A DNA stretch of 5,835 bases from an uncultured Clostridia bacterium (GTDB lineage: Bacteria; Bacillota; Clostridia; Christensenellales; Pumilibacteraceae). Where the stretch lies: assembly GCA_947588325.1 (NCBI GenBank), contig CANPYH010000088.1, positions 1-5,835 of the forward strand, in the 5' to 3' direction. A program made the position numbers and the translations under genes. Shown here in pieces: positions 1 through 5,835 of the stretch. Under the pieces are notes generated by a model. That model searched no databases and was not told the DNA's origin. It saw only the letters and a list, made by a program, of their open reading frames with translations. Numbering within the stretch: the stretch's first letter is position 1; each line of letters starts with the position of its first letter.

Positions 1-815
1 AAACAAGCGCGGGCATTGCGGATATGAAGTATTCCGTAACCGCCGAAGCCAATATTGCGGCGCAGTTCACCGAGGGCAAAGAGTTTATCGTAGCGCCCGT
101 TAACGTCGGCGCCAACATGCACAACGCGGCGAAAGCGGGGAAGAACGAGCACGACTACAAGCTCATGAACGTAACGAGTTGGGGAGTTCTCTACTTCGTA
201 ACGACGGAAGAGGGCTTTACGACATACGACCAATGCGCAAGTCCGATGGAATTCCTCTCGCAATTCGACGGTAAGACGGTCGAGACGATAGGTTTAGCCG
301 CTATACCCGGTAAGTCTGCCGAGTACCTCTTCGGCACCGCTGGAGCGAACGTTACGCTCAACGGATCCGACGCTTCCACCATACAGGCGGAGATAGCGCG
401 CGGCGACGCCGTTACCGCAGTGTTTGCCGAGCCTGCTATAACCGCATTGAAAAACAGCGGCAAAGAATTCGAAGTGCTCGGATCGGTATCGAAAATATAC
501 AAGGACGTCACCGATAACGATTTCCCCATGGCGGGTCTTTTTGTCAGGAGCGACGTTTACGATAAAGATCCCGCTCTCGTTGCAAAGGTGAACGAGCGGG
601 CTAATGCAAGCGTGACCGCCTTCTTAAACGACATAGCGACGGTGGGCGCAAAAGCCGAAAGCATTGAAGGCTGCTCGGTCAAGGCCGCCGCGCTCAAAGC
701 CGCCGCGCCGAATATGACAGTTATGTATCGCAACTCCGCCGATTCCAAAGCCGCGGTAAAGGCTCTGCTTGGCAATATAGGAGTGCAGGCAGCCGACGAT
801 CTGTTCCTCGGATAA
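1..815 (+). CDS. ABC transporter substrate-binding protein, SsuA/ThiY/NMT1-like (5'-truncated)
   Basis: This is the C-terminal part of an extracytoplasmic solute-binding protein that delivers a ligand to an ABC importer. The reading frame is already open at the window edge (first full codon at base 3), and seven residues, TSAGIAD, precede the first ATG at 24. That ATG is therefore probably internal. The real start, signal peptide and lipobox, perhaps 50-80 residues, lie upstream. The visible pattern is that of the nitrate/sulfonate/thiamine-precursor binding-protein superfamily. A strand (KYSVTAEANIAAQF) is followed by FIVAPVNVGANMH, where the protein touches ligand in this fold. Next come a hinge-like stretch (KLMNVTSWGVLYFVT), a GKTVETIGLAAIPGKSAEYLF segment typical of the second lobe, and AVFAEPAITALKNSG, resembling the 'EP' region of the family. 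The C-terminal helices end at LFLG. The permease gene follows after 75 bp, supporting one operon. The ligand cannot be told from sequence. Family assignment is fairly secure; substrate is unknown. Confidence 0.85.
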   Translation, partial: TSAGIADMKYSVTAEANIAAQFTEGKEFIVAPVNVGANMHNAAKAGKNEHDYKLMNVTSWGVLYFVTTEEGFTTYDQCASPMEFLSQFDGKTVETIGLAAIPGKSAEYLFGTAGANVTLNGSDASTIQAEIARGDAVTAVFAEPAITALKNSGKEFEVLGSVSKIYKDVTDNDFPMAGLFVRSDVYDKDPALVAKVNERANASVTAFLNDIATVGAKAESIEGCSVKAAALKAAAPNMTVMYRNSADSKAAVKALLGNIGVQAADDLFLG

Positions 816-842
816 GGCTTGCCTCGTCCGACGACGCGGGCG

Positions 843-871
843 AAACTTAAGCAAACTTAACCGCGCAAACT
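843..871 (+). repeat. Short tandem AAACTTAA repeat in the gap between binding protein and permease
   Basis: AAACTTAA occurs at 843-850 and again at 853-860, a 10-base period. A shorter related copy, GCAAACT, occurs at 851-857 and 865-871. The two full copies also place TTAAG and CTTAA around a CAAA loop, which would form a weak 5-bp hairpin in the mRNA. This lies about 20 bases upstream of the permease ribosome-binding site (GGAGA, 882-886). It may be chance in a short spacer, or a minor RNA-processing or translation feature. Confidence 0.3.
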
Positions 872-890
872 GCCTGACCACGGAGACGCA

Positions 891-1673
891 ATGAAAGAAG
901 TACTTTATAAAAACAGATATATCCTGATAGCGGCGGCTTCCGCTCTCGTACTTTGCGGGATATGGGAGATAGTCGCTCGGATAATGAACCTCGAAATCGC
1001 GCTGCCGACATTCAGCGCAACCGTCGTCGCGTTCGGCGGACTTTTCGCCAAGCCCACGACTTACGCGAATATCGGTTTCACGCTACTTCGGTGCCTTATC
1101 GGGTTTATTATCGGGTTTGTGTTCGGCGTAATATTCGGCATACTCGCGGGTAAGTATAAGTCGGTGGGCGCGGTACTTTCGCCGATAGTTGCGGTAATGC
1201 GGTCGGTGCCCGTCGCGGCAATCGCGCTTGTGCTTGTCATATCCCTGCCCGCGGCTGTGGTACCCGCAGTAATCGGGACAATGCTCGTATTTCCGATAGT
1301 CTATCAGCAAATACGCACCGCGACGGAGAATATAGACCCCGCCCTTTGCGACGTAATGCGCGAGATGGGTTCGGGGTTCTGGCACAGCGCCCGCACGGTG
1401 TATCTTCCGCTCCTGCTGCCGAATATGCTGTCCTGCATATCCGCAACCTTCGGCATGAACGTTAAGGCGGTAATCTCCGCCGAAATACTCGCATACACGG
1501 CGAAGAGCATAGGCAGCGCGATATACTACTCCAAGCAAAACTTTCTCGACGAGACGCCCGAGTTGTTCGCATGGGTACTGCTCGCGGTACTGCTGTCGGT
1601 AGTCCTCGAATGGGCGCTCCGCCGTTTGGTTAAGTTCTGCACGCGCAAAATTTCCTGGATTCAGGCTAAATAA
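891..1673 (+). CDS. ABC transporter permease, SsuC/ThiX-like (binding-protein-dependent transport inner-membrane component)
   Basis: This is a complete 260-residue permease, the usual length for the SsuC/TauC/ThiX group. It forms the membrane channel of an ABC importer, normally as a dimer. Hydrophobic segments are seen at roughly residues 10-30, 65-87, 95-118, 122-138, 185-203 and 225-245, consistent with six membrane spans. The cytoplasmic coupling loop that contacts the ATPase fits the EAA pattern at residues 154-173: an acidic residue at D154, the invariant glycine at G160, and V-Y-L-P at 170-173. It lies within ALCDVMREMGSGF and YLPLLLPN. The preceding PVAAIALVLVISLP stretch is also typical of the family. 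The start is ATG with GGAGA four bases upstream (882-886). It lies 75 bp after the binding-protein gene and is followed by a terminator, so it is probably the last gene of its operon. No ATPase gene is present downstream. The class is confident; the substrate is unknown. Confidence 0.92.
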   Translation: MKEVLYKNRYILIAAASALVLCGIWEIVARIMNLEIALPTFSATVVAFGGLFAKPTTYANIGFTLLRCLIGFIIGFVFGVIFGILAGKYKSVGAVLSPIVAVMRSVPVAAIALVLVISLPAAVVPAVIGTMLVFPIVYQQIRTATENIDPALCDVMREMGSGFWHSARTVYLPLLLPNMLSCISATFGMNVKAVISAEILAYTAKSIGSAIYYSKQNFLDETPELFAWVLLAVLLSVVLEWALRRLVKFCTRKISWIQAK

Positions 1674-1702
1674 CACAGCCACTATAGTAGCGGAAGGGGA
1701 AT

Positions 1703-1736
1703 GCTCGCTCTTTTGAGAGTGGGCTTTTCTCATTTT
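1703..1736 (+). terminator. Rho-independent-type terminator after the ABC permease
   Basis: A hairpin lies 29 bases past the permease stop. The 9-base arms 1703-1711 (GCTCGCTCT) and 1716-1724 (AGAGTGGGC) pair with two G-U wobbles around the loop TTTG. TTTTCT follows at once (1725-1730), with a second T run at 1733-1736. This fits an intrinsic terminator for the ABC operon and separates it from the malQ promoter just downstream. Confidence 0.75.
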
Positions 1737-1763
1737 GTTACATTTTTCGGGTGTATTTGCCGA

Positions 1764-1800
1764 TAATATTTGACACGAAAAAACAAAAATGTTAATATTT
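1764..1800 (+). repeat. 8-bp direct repeat TAATATTT around the malQ promoter
   Basis: TAATATTT occurs at 1764-1771 and again at 1793-1800, 29 bp start to start. The first copy overlaps the beginning of the -35 box and the second contains the -10 box. Because AATATT is its own reverse complement, the pair can also be read as an imperfect dyad (AATATTTGACA against TGTTAATATT). It could be a regulator site or a by-product of AT-rich promoter sequence. Confidence 0.35.
1770..1798 (+). promoter_or_regulatory. Predicted housekeeping-sigma promoter for malQ-glgP
   Basis: A perfect -35 box TTGACA (1770-1775) is followed by a 17-bp spacer and the -10 box TAATAT (1793-1798, four of six consensus bases). 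The spacer is A-rich. Transcription would start near 1805, giving a leader of about 24 bases before the GTG start of malQ. The region from about 1737 is much more AT-rich than the flanking genes. A weaker upstream alternative, TTACAT (1738-1743) with GATAAT (1762-1767) and 18-bp spacing, is also possible. Confidence 0.75.
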
Positions 1801-1809
1801 ATTTACAAT

Positions 1810-1831
1810 AGAGAGGAATTGCCATATCGTG
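1810..1831 (+). promoter_or_regulatory. Ribosome-binding site and GTG start that set the malQ N-terminus
   Basis: The purine run AGAGAGGA (1810-1817) lies 11 bases before GTG at 1829, a slightly long spacing. Reading upstream in the malQ frame reaches a TAA at 1793-1795 with no ATG, GTG or TTG between, so GTG 1829 is the first available start. The protein from here opens with SRHSGILLHIASL, matching the conserved amylomaltase N-terminus, which supports the choice. Confidence 0.75.
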
Positions 1832-3331
1832 AGCAGACACAGCGGGATATTATTGCACATAGCGTCATTGTCGGGGCAGTACGGCGTCGGCACGCTCGGG
1901 AAAGCGGCGTACGATTTTGTCGATTTTCTTTGCTCGGCGGGGCAGGACAGGTGGCAGGTATTGCCGTTGGTTCCGACGGGGTACGGCGATTCGCCCTATC
2001 AGTCCGTCTGCACGACTGCGGGCAGCGAATACTTTATCGATCTCGAAACGCTTGCGAGCGAGGGCTTGCTTTCGGCTGAAGAATTGGGAGAATGCTTAAC
2101 GGCACCCGCCTCGCGCATAGACTATAAGAAGCTCTTCGATACGCGCTTCGAAGTGCTTAAAAAAGCCTTCGCACGCTTTGATATCGACGATAAGGATTTT
2201 GTTTCTTTCGTGAGGCGGGGGGAATATAAGGACTACGCCCTCTTCCGCGCGATAAAGGAGACGCAAGGGCTCCGCGCCTGGAATACCTGGGATGAGGGGC
2301 TGAAGTTCCGCGATAAGTCGGCGCTTGCTTCGTTCAAGCGGGCACACAAGCGGGAGATACTGTTCTGGCAGTGGACGCAATACACCTTTTTCAGGCAGTG
2401 GCAGGCGCTTAAACGCTATGCAAACTCTCGTGGCGTTAAGCTGATCGGCGACATGCCGATATATATAGCATACGACAGCGTTGAATGCTGGATGCACCCG
2501 GAGACGGTAAAGCTCGGCGAGGACCTTAATCCGACCGTCGTAGCGGGCTGTCCTCCCGACGCTTTCAGCGCAACAGGTCAGCTATGGGGCAATCCCGTGT
2601 ATAATTGGGAACGTATGAGGGCGGACGGATACGCTTGGTGGAAGTCTCGCTTAAAGAAATGCTTCGAGATATACGACATTGTTCGGATAGACCACTTCCG
2701 CGGCTTTGACCGCTATTGGGAGATTCCCTTCGGGGACAAGACCGCCGAGTTCGGTAAGTGGGCAGAGGGACCGTCCTCCGCACTGTTTGCCGAGATAGAG
2801 AAGTCCTTTGGAAAGATGGACGTTATAGCCGAGGACCTCGGAATACTCGACGATTCCGCAAGAGCTATGTTTGCCGAGGTGGGTTACCCCGGAATGAAAG
2901 TGTTGCAATTCGCTTTCGGCTCGGACGACGGAAACGAGTATCTGCCGCATAATTACTCCTCGGATAATTGTGTGGTATATACAGGCACGCACGATAACGA
3001 CACGCTTTTAGGTTATATCCGCTCGCTCGGCGGTGGAAGAGATTGGTTTGTAGGATCCCTCCGCCGCGAACTCGAGAAAATGGGTCTGAACGCGTCGACG
3101 GAGACGGACGAGGATATTTGCGACGCCGTAATCGAACTTGCAATGGCGTCCAGGGCGAGCACGGCTATAATGCCTATGCAGGATTGGTTGAAAATCGGCG
3201 GCGAGGGAAGAATAAATATGCCCGGAACGCTGTCGACCGATAATTGGAGCTATCGAATTCCCGAGGACTATGCACAGCCCGCTCTTGCGGAGAAAATGCG
3301 CGCGCTTGCCGTTAAGTACGGCAGGGCGTAA
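1829..3331 (+). CDS. malQ: 4-alpha-glucanotransferase (amylomaltase), glycoside hydrolase family 77
   Basis: This cytoplasmic enzyme moves alpha-1,4-glucan segments between maltodextrins, releasing glucose and lengthening short chains. It has 500 residues, the size of the compact bacterial amylomaltases, and appears complete. The N-terminus RHSGILLHIASLSGQYGVGTLG (residues 3-24) and DRWQVLPLVPTGYGDSPYQS (40-59) are family signatures. GDMPIYIAYDS (207-217) and PPDAFSATGQLWGNPVYNW (242-260) follow. All three catalytic acids are visible: nucleophile D288 in RIDHFRG, acid/base E335 in AEDLG, and the third aspartate D389 in THDND, next to H388. The C-terminal MPMQDWLKIGGEGRINMPGT (448-467) is also typical. 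Translation starts at GTG 1829, behind its own predicted promoter. glgP follows 71 bp downstream on the same strand, indicating a glycogen or maltodextrin breakdown module in which MalQ remakes chains long enough for the phosphorylase. No truncation or frameshift is seen. Confidence 0.97.
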   Translation: MSRHSGILLHIASLSGQYGVGTLGKAAYDFVDFLCSAGQDRWQVLPLVPTGYGDSPYQSVCTTAGSEYFIDLETLASEGLLSAEELGECLTAPASRIDYKKLFDTRFEVLKKAFARFDIDDKDFVSFVRRGEYKDYALFRAIKETQGLRAWNTWDEGLKFRDKSALASFKRAHKREILFWQWTQYTFFRQWQALKRYANSRGVKLIGDMPIYIAYDSVECWMHPETVKLGEDLNPTVVAGCPPDAFSATGQLWGNPVYNWERMRADGYAWWKSRLKKCFEIYDIVRIDHFRGFDRYWEIPFGDKTAEFGKWAEGPSSALFAEIEKSFGKMDVIAEDLGILDDSARAMFAEVGYPGMKVLQFAFGSDDGNEYLPHNYSSDNCVVYTGTHDNDTLLGYIRSLGGGRDWFVGSLRRELEKMGLNASTETDEDICDAVIELAMASRASTAIMPMQDWLKIGGEGRINMPGTLSTDNWSYRIPEDYAQPALAEKMRALAVKYGRA

Positions 3332-3334
3332 TGC

Positions 3335-3353
3335 GGGCGAAGCGACCTTTTTT
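3335..3353 (+). terminator. Weak hairpin plus T6 between malQ and glgP (possible partial terminator)
   Basis: Just after the malQ stop, GGGCG (3335-3339) and CGACC (3343-3347) can pair around AAG with one G-A mismatch, followed directly by six Ts (3348-3353). With only four base pairs and a three-base loop it is poor as a full terminator. It might reduce read-through into glgP, or it may be chance. An AAGCG/CGCTT pairing (3340-3344 with 3365-3369) would exclude it. Confidence 0.22.
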
Positions 3354-3402
3354 GGCGCAAGCACCGCTTAAACAACTTTGATCACTTTTTAAGGAGACAT
3401 AT

Positions 3403-5724
3403 ATGTCAAACAAAATCATCGACATCATGGAGCAAGTGCTTTCATACGATTACTCCACAACGTTGGAGAAAGCGACTACCCGTCAGCTCTATAACGCGCT
3501 GTCGAAGGCGGTTATGCGTAACATCAATTCCGATTGGCGCAAGACCGACGAGAAGCAGAGCGAGAAGAAACGCGCATACTATCTGAGCGCGGAATACCTC
3601 GTAGGTCGCTCCGTTTTCTCGAATATGCTTAACCTTGGCTGTCTCGACGAGATAGATAAGGCGCTCAAAGAGCGCGGCGTGGATATGCGCAGATTCGAGG
3701 AGATTCCCGACTCCGCTCTCGGCAACGGCGGTCTCGGCAGACTTGCCGCCTGCTACCTCGATTCAGCCGCAACGGAGAATATTCCGCTCAACGGCTACGG
3801 AATCAGATATAAATACGGCTTATTCAAGCAGTCCTTTGTAAACGGCTTTCAGGTCGAGTCGGTGGACGACTGGACGACTTGCGGGGATCCCTGGTCTATC
3901 AGGAGGGACGATCGAACGCAGATAGTTTCATTCTCGGATATGAAGGTTAAGGCGGTACCGTACGACTTCCCAGTAATAGGCTACGGCGGCAAGACTATAA
4001 ACACTCTCCGCCTCTGGCAGTGCGAGCCGATAAATAAGCTCGACTATATCGAGTTTAACAATATGCACTATACCAACGCACTCAGCGAGAAGAACGCCGC
4101 AGAGATAATATCGTATGTGCTTTATCCCAACGACGAGAGAATAGAGGGTAAGACGCTCCGACTTCGTCAGCAATACTTCTTTGTAAGCGCGTCAATCAAG
4201 GACATAATCAAGAATTATCAGAGAAAGTTCGGTCACGACTTCTCCAAGTTCGGCGATTATCGCGCAATACAGCTCAACGACACGCACCCCGTAGTCGCTA
4301 TACCCGAGCTGATACTTAACCTCGAGCACGAGGGACTGACATTTGACGAAGCGTTTGCGATAGCGCAAAAGACCTTCGCGTATACAAACCACACCATCAT
4401 GGGCGAGGCGCTCGAGAAGTGGGATATAGACCTGTTCAGGCGCATATTGCCCGAGGTGTACGCGGTTATCGAAGAGATACAGCGCAAACTCAACTTTGAG
4501 CTTTCGGCTATGCGCGTTCCCGACACCTGGAACTACAACATACTCGAGAACGGCAGAATTCACATGGCGCGCCTTGCGATATACATTTCGCACACGACCA
4601 ACGGCGTCGCCGCAGTCCACACCGAGATACTTAAAAACGATATATTCAAGAATTGGTACGCAATGTATCCCGACAGATTTGTCAATAAGACCAACGGCAT
4701 AACGCCGAGACGGTGGCTCAAACTCTGTAACGGCAAACTTTGCGACCTGATAGAGAGCAAGATCGGCGACGGATATATTACCGACCTTACGCAGCTTAAA
4801 AAGCTGGAAAAGTATGCGAAGGATCCCGAGTTTATCGAACAGTTCAAAGAGGTCAAACGCGCGAATAAGGAGCGGCTTGCGAAGTATATAAAGGAGCATG
4901 AGGGCGTCGAACTTAACCCCGACTTCTGCTTCGATGTGCAGGTAAAGAGAATGCACGAATACAAGAGACAGCTGCTCAACGCTCTCTCGATTGTGTATTT
5001 CTACTTCGAGATTAAGGAGGGTAGAATGCCCGATTGGAAGCCGACCGCATTTATATTCGGCGCAAAGGCGGCTCCCGGGTACTACCACGCCAAGGCAATA
5101 ATGAAGTTTATCAACTGCATTGCCGATATGGTAAACAGAGATCCCGAAATGAGCGACAAAATGAAGGTCGTATTCGTGACTAACTATAACGTGTCGTATG
5201 CGGAGTATATTGTCTCGGCTGCCGATATCTCCGAGCAGATATCTCTTGCGGGAATGGAAGCGTCGGGCACTGGCAATATGAAGTTTATGCTCAACGGCAC
5301 CGTCACCCTCGGCACCATGGACGGCGCGAATATCGAGATAGCGCAGGAAGCGGGCGAGGAGAACGAGTACATCTTCGGCGCAAGCGTTAAGGAAGTTAAC
5401 GAGAAGCGCGTCGACTATCATCCTTGGGACTACTATGATAACGACCCCGTAATCCACAGGGTTATGGATACGCTCATAAACGGCACGTTTAACGATAACG
5501 GAACGGGCATGCTCCACTCGATTTTCGATAAACTGCGCGGCGAGGATAATTATATGAGCCTCTACGACTTCAAGGATTATGTAAGGGTTAAGGCGATAGC
5601 CAACTCCGAGTACGGCACGGACGAGTTCTATACCAAGAGTATAATGAACCTCGCCAACGCAGGCAAGTTCTCTTCTGACAGAGCTATACTCGAGTATGCA
5701 AAAGAAATATGGCACGTTAAATAA
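3403..5724 (+). CDS. glgP: Glycogen/maltodextrin phosphorylase (glycosyltransferase family 35)
   Basis: This is a cytoplasmic PLP-dependent enzyme that uses phosphate to cleave terminal alpha-1,4 glucose units, giving glucose-1-phosphate. It has 773 residues and is complete, slightly shorter than most bacterial homologues; it lacks the regulatory N-terminal extension of animal phosphorylases. Visible landmarks are PDSALGNGGLGRLAACYLDS (102-121), GYGIRYKYGLF (131-141), LNDTHP (291-296) and TNHT with H330 (equivalent to rabbit muscle H377). Further on come NKTNGITPRRW (428-438), VKRMHEYKRQ (514-523, with K515, R516 and K521 matching rabbit K568, R569 and K574) and EASGTGNMKFMLNGT (619-633). In the last, K627 is the PLP-binding lysine, and GTMDGANIE follows. 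The start is ATG with an ideal AAGGAG six bases upstream (3391-3396). No clear promoter lies in the 71-bp gap after malQ, so co-transcription is likely. Natural substrate, glycogen or imported maltodextrin, is not decided by sequence. IMGEALEKW has glycine where many homologues have P, A or S. Confidence 0.98.
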   Translation: MSNKIIDIMEQVLSYDYSTTLEKATTRQLYNALSKAVMRNINSDWRKTDEKQSEKKRAYYLSAEYLVGRSVFSNMLNLGCLDEIDKALKERGVDMRRFEEIPDSALGNGGLGRLAACYLDSAATENIPLNGYGIRYKYGLFKQSFVNGFQVESVDDWTTCGDPWSIRRDDRTQIVSFSDMKVKAVPYDFPVIGYGGKTINTLRLWQCEPINKLDYIEFNNMHYTNALSEKNAAEIISYVLYPNDERIEGKTLRLRQQYFFVSASIKDIIKNYQRKFGHDFSKFGDYRAIQLNDTHPVVAIPELILNLEHEGLTFDEAFAIAQKTFAYTNHTIMGEALEKWDIDLFRRILPEVYAVIEEIQRKLNFELSAMRVPDTWNYNILENGRIHMARLAIYISHTTNGVAAVHTEILKNDIFKNWYAMYPDRFVNKTNGITPRRWLKLCNGKLCDLIESKIGDGYITDLTQLKKLEKYAKDPEFIEQFKEVKRANKERLAKYIKEHEGVELNPDFCFDVQVKRMHEYKRQLLNALSIVYFYFEIKEGRMPDWKPTAFIFGAKAAPGYYHAKAIMKFINCIADMVNRDPEMSDKMKVVFVTNYNVSYAEYIVSAADISEQISLAGMEASGTGNMKFMLNGTVTLGTMDGANIEIAQEAGEENEYIFGASVKEVNEKRVDYHPWDYYDNDPVIHRVMDTLINGTFNDNGTGMLHSIFDKLRGEDNYMSLYDFKDYVRVKAIANSEYGTDEFYTKSIMNLANAGKFSSDRAILEYAKEIWHVK

Positions 5725-5730
5725 AAATGC

Positions 5731-5759
5731 TTGCCTTTTATCCGCGGTTATGGTAAACT
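5731..5759 (+). promoter_or_regulatory. Possible promoter for the tRNA-Ser gene
   Basis: TTGCCT (5731-5736, four of six -35 consensus bases) is followed by exactly 17 bp and TAAACT (5754-5759, four of six -10 bases). TGG immediately before the -10 gives an extended -10 TGn element. Transcription would start near 5766, a few bases before the mature tRNA 5' end at 5771. The promoter begins only seven bases after the glgP stop, so read-through from glgP is an alternative source of the tRNA transcript. Confidence 0.5.
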
Positions 5760-5767
5760 ATGACCGC
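5744..5767 (+). repeat. Inverted repeat with 10-base arms between glgP and the tRNA
   Basis: GCGGTTATGG (5744-5753) can pair with CTATGACCGC (5758-5767) around the loop TAAA, with two G-U wobbles and no mismatches. No T run follows on the + strand, so it is not a standard intrinsic terminator. It sits exactly over the predicted -10 box of the tRNA promoter. It could stabilise the 3' end of the glgP mRNA, act as a termination or processing site, or be a DNA operator. Confidence 0.55.
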
Positions 5768-5770
5768 TGT

Positions 5771-5835
5771 GGAGAGGTATCGAAGTGGTCATAACGGGGC
5801 TGACTCGAAATCAGTTTGCTCGCAAGGGCACGCAG
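5771..5835 (+). tRNA. tRNA-Ser (anticodon CGA), 3' end beyond the window
   Basis: The 5' part of a type II tRNA is present. The acceptor strand is GGAGAGG (5771-5777). The D stem is TCG (5780-5782) with CGG (5795-5797), around a loop containing GTGG. The anticodon stem is GCTGA (5799-5803) with TCAGT (5811-5815), around the loop CTCGAAA. The anticodon CGA is at 5806-5808 and reads UCG serine codons. A long variable arm follows: TGCTC (5817-5821) pairs with GGGCA (5826-5830) around GCAA, which is the hallmark of serine-type tRNAs. The window ends at the start of the T arm, so the T loop, the 3' acceptor strand and CCA are not seen. The gene lies 46 bases after the glgP stop. Confidence 0.93.

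Noticed and set aside
24..26. ATG 24 as the true start of the substrate-binding protein
   Set aside because: The frame is open to the window edge, no signal peptide follows this ATG, and the visible protein begins in the middle of the first lobe of the fold. The gene is cut by the window boundary.
1083..1733. A 216-codon open frame on the - strand opposite the permease
   Set aside because: The translation is rich in R, Y and H with no family pattern, overlaps a real permease gene and runs through the terminator hairpin. It is a shadow frame.
1789..2079. A 96-codon + strand frame beginning at ATG 1789 and overlapping malQ
   Set aside because: The ATG lies inside the predicted promoter spacer and has no ribosome-binding site. 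The frame covers the malQ start in another register, and the product shows no recognisable features.
4192..5715. A 507-codon open frame on the - strand lying opposite glgP
   Set aside because: It lies wholly inside a strongly conserved glgP and encodes no recognisable domain. Its openness follows from glgP codon use, which rarely places TTA, CTA or TCA in the matching register.
5744..5767. The hairpin after glgP as a standard intrinsic terminator
   Set aside because: No T run follows on the + strand, and on the - strand the sequence beyond the hairpin is also not T-rich. It is therefore listed only as an inverted repeat.
1..5835. CRISPR array, insertion sequence, defence or phage genes, or a novel system
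   Set aside because: No spaced repeats, transposase, integrase or phage-like proteins are visible. The window is explained by a transporter, two glucan enzymes and a tRNA.

Overview
The window looks like an ordinary chromosomal segment from a Gram-positive-type bacterium, most likely an uncultured Clostridia-like anaerobe of moderate GC. The reasons are purine-rich Shine-Dalgarno sites (AAGGAG, GGAGA), housekeeping-sigma promoters of the TTGACA-17-TAATAT kind, hairpin-plus-T-run termination, and the type of glycogen phosphorylase and GTG-started amylomaltase present. The taxonomic placement is inference from general resemblance; no marker gene here settles it. All complete genes and the tRNA run on the + strand.

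Layout. (1) 1-1673: the tail of an ABC uptake operon. It comprises a 5'-truncated substrate-binding protein of the nitrate/sulfonate/thiamine-precursor superfamily (SsuA/ThiY/NMT1-like), followed after 75 bp by a complete inner-membrane permease. No ATPase gene follows; the operon appears to end at a hairpin terminator (1703-1736), so any ATPase should lie upstream or elsewhere. (2) 1737-1828: an AT-rich promoter region with a perfect -35 box, a 17-bp spacer, and an 8-bp direct repeat that includes the -10 box. (3) 1829-5724: malQ (4-alpha-glucanotransferase, GTG start) and glgP (glycogen/maltodextrin phosphorylase), 71 bp apart with no convincing promoter between them, so probably co-transcribed. 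(4) 5725-5835: a short spacer with a possible promoter overlapped by a 10-bp-arm inverted repeat, then the 5' part of a tRNA-Ser(CGA) cut off by the window end.

How the genes work together. GlgP releases glucose-1-phosphate from the non-reducing ends of alpha-1,4-glucans but stalls on very short chains. MalQ disproportionates those short chains into longer ones plus glucose, recreating GlgP substrate. The pair is a compact module for breaking down glycogen or maltodextrin. No debranching enzyme, glycogen-synthesis gene or sugar regulator lies in the window. The ABC operon is separated from this module by a terminator and a new promoter, and nothing visible links it to glucan metabolism.

No new biological system was found. 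The points most worth a second look are regulatory: the inverted repeat over the tRNA promoter, the repeated TAATATTT at the malQ promoter, and a weak hairpin plus T6 between malQ and glgP.
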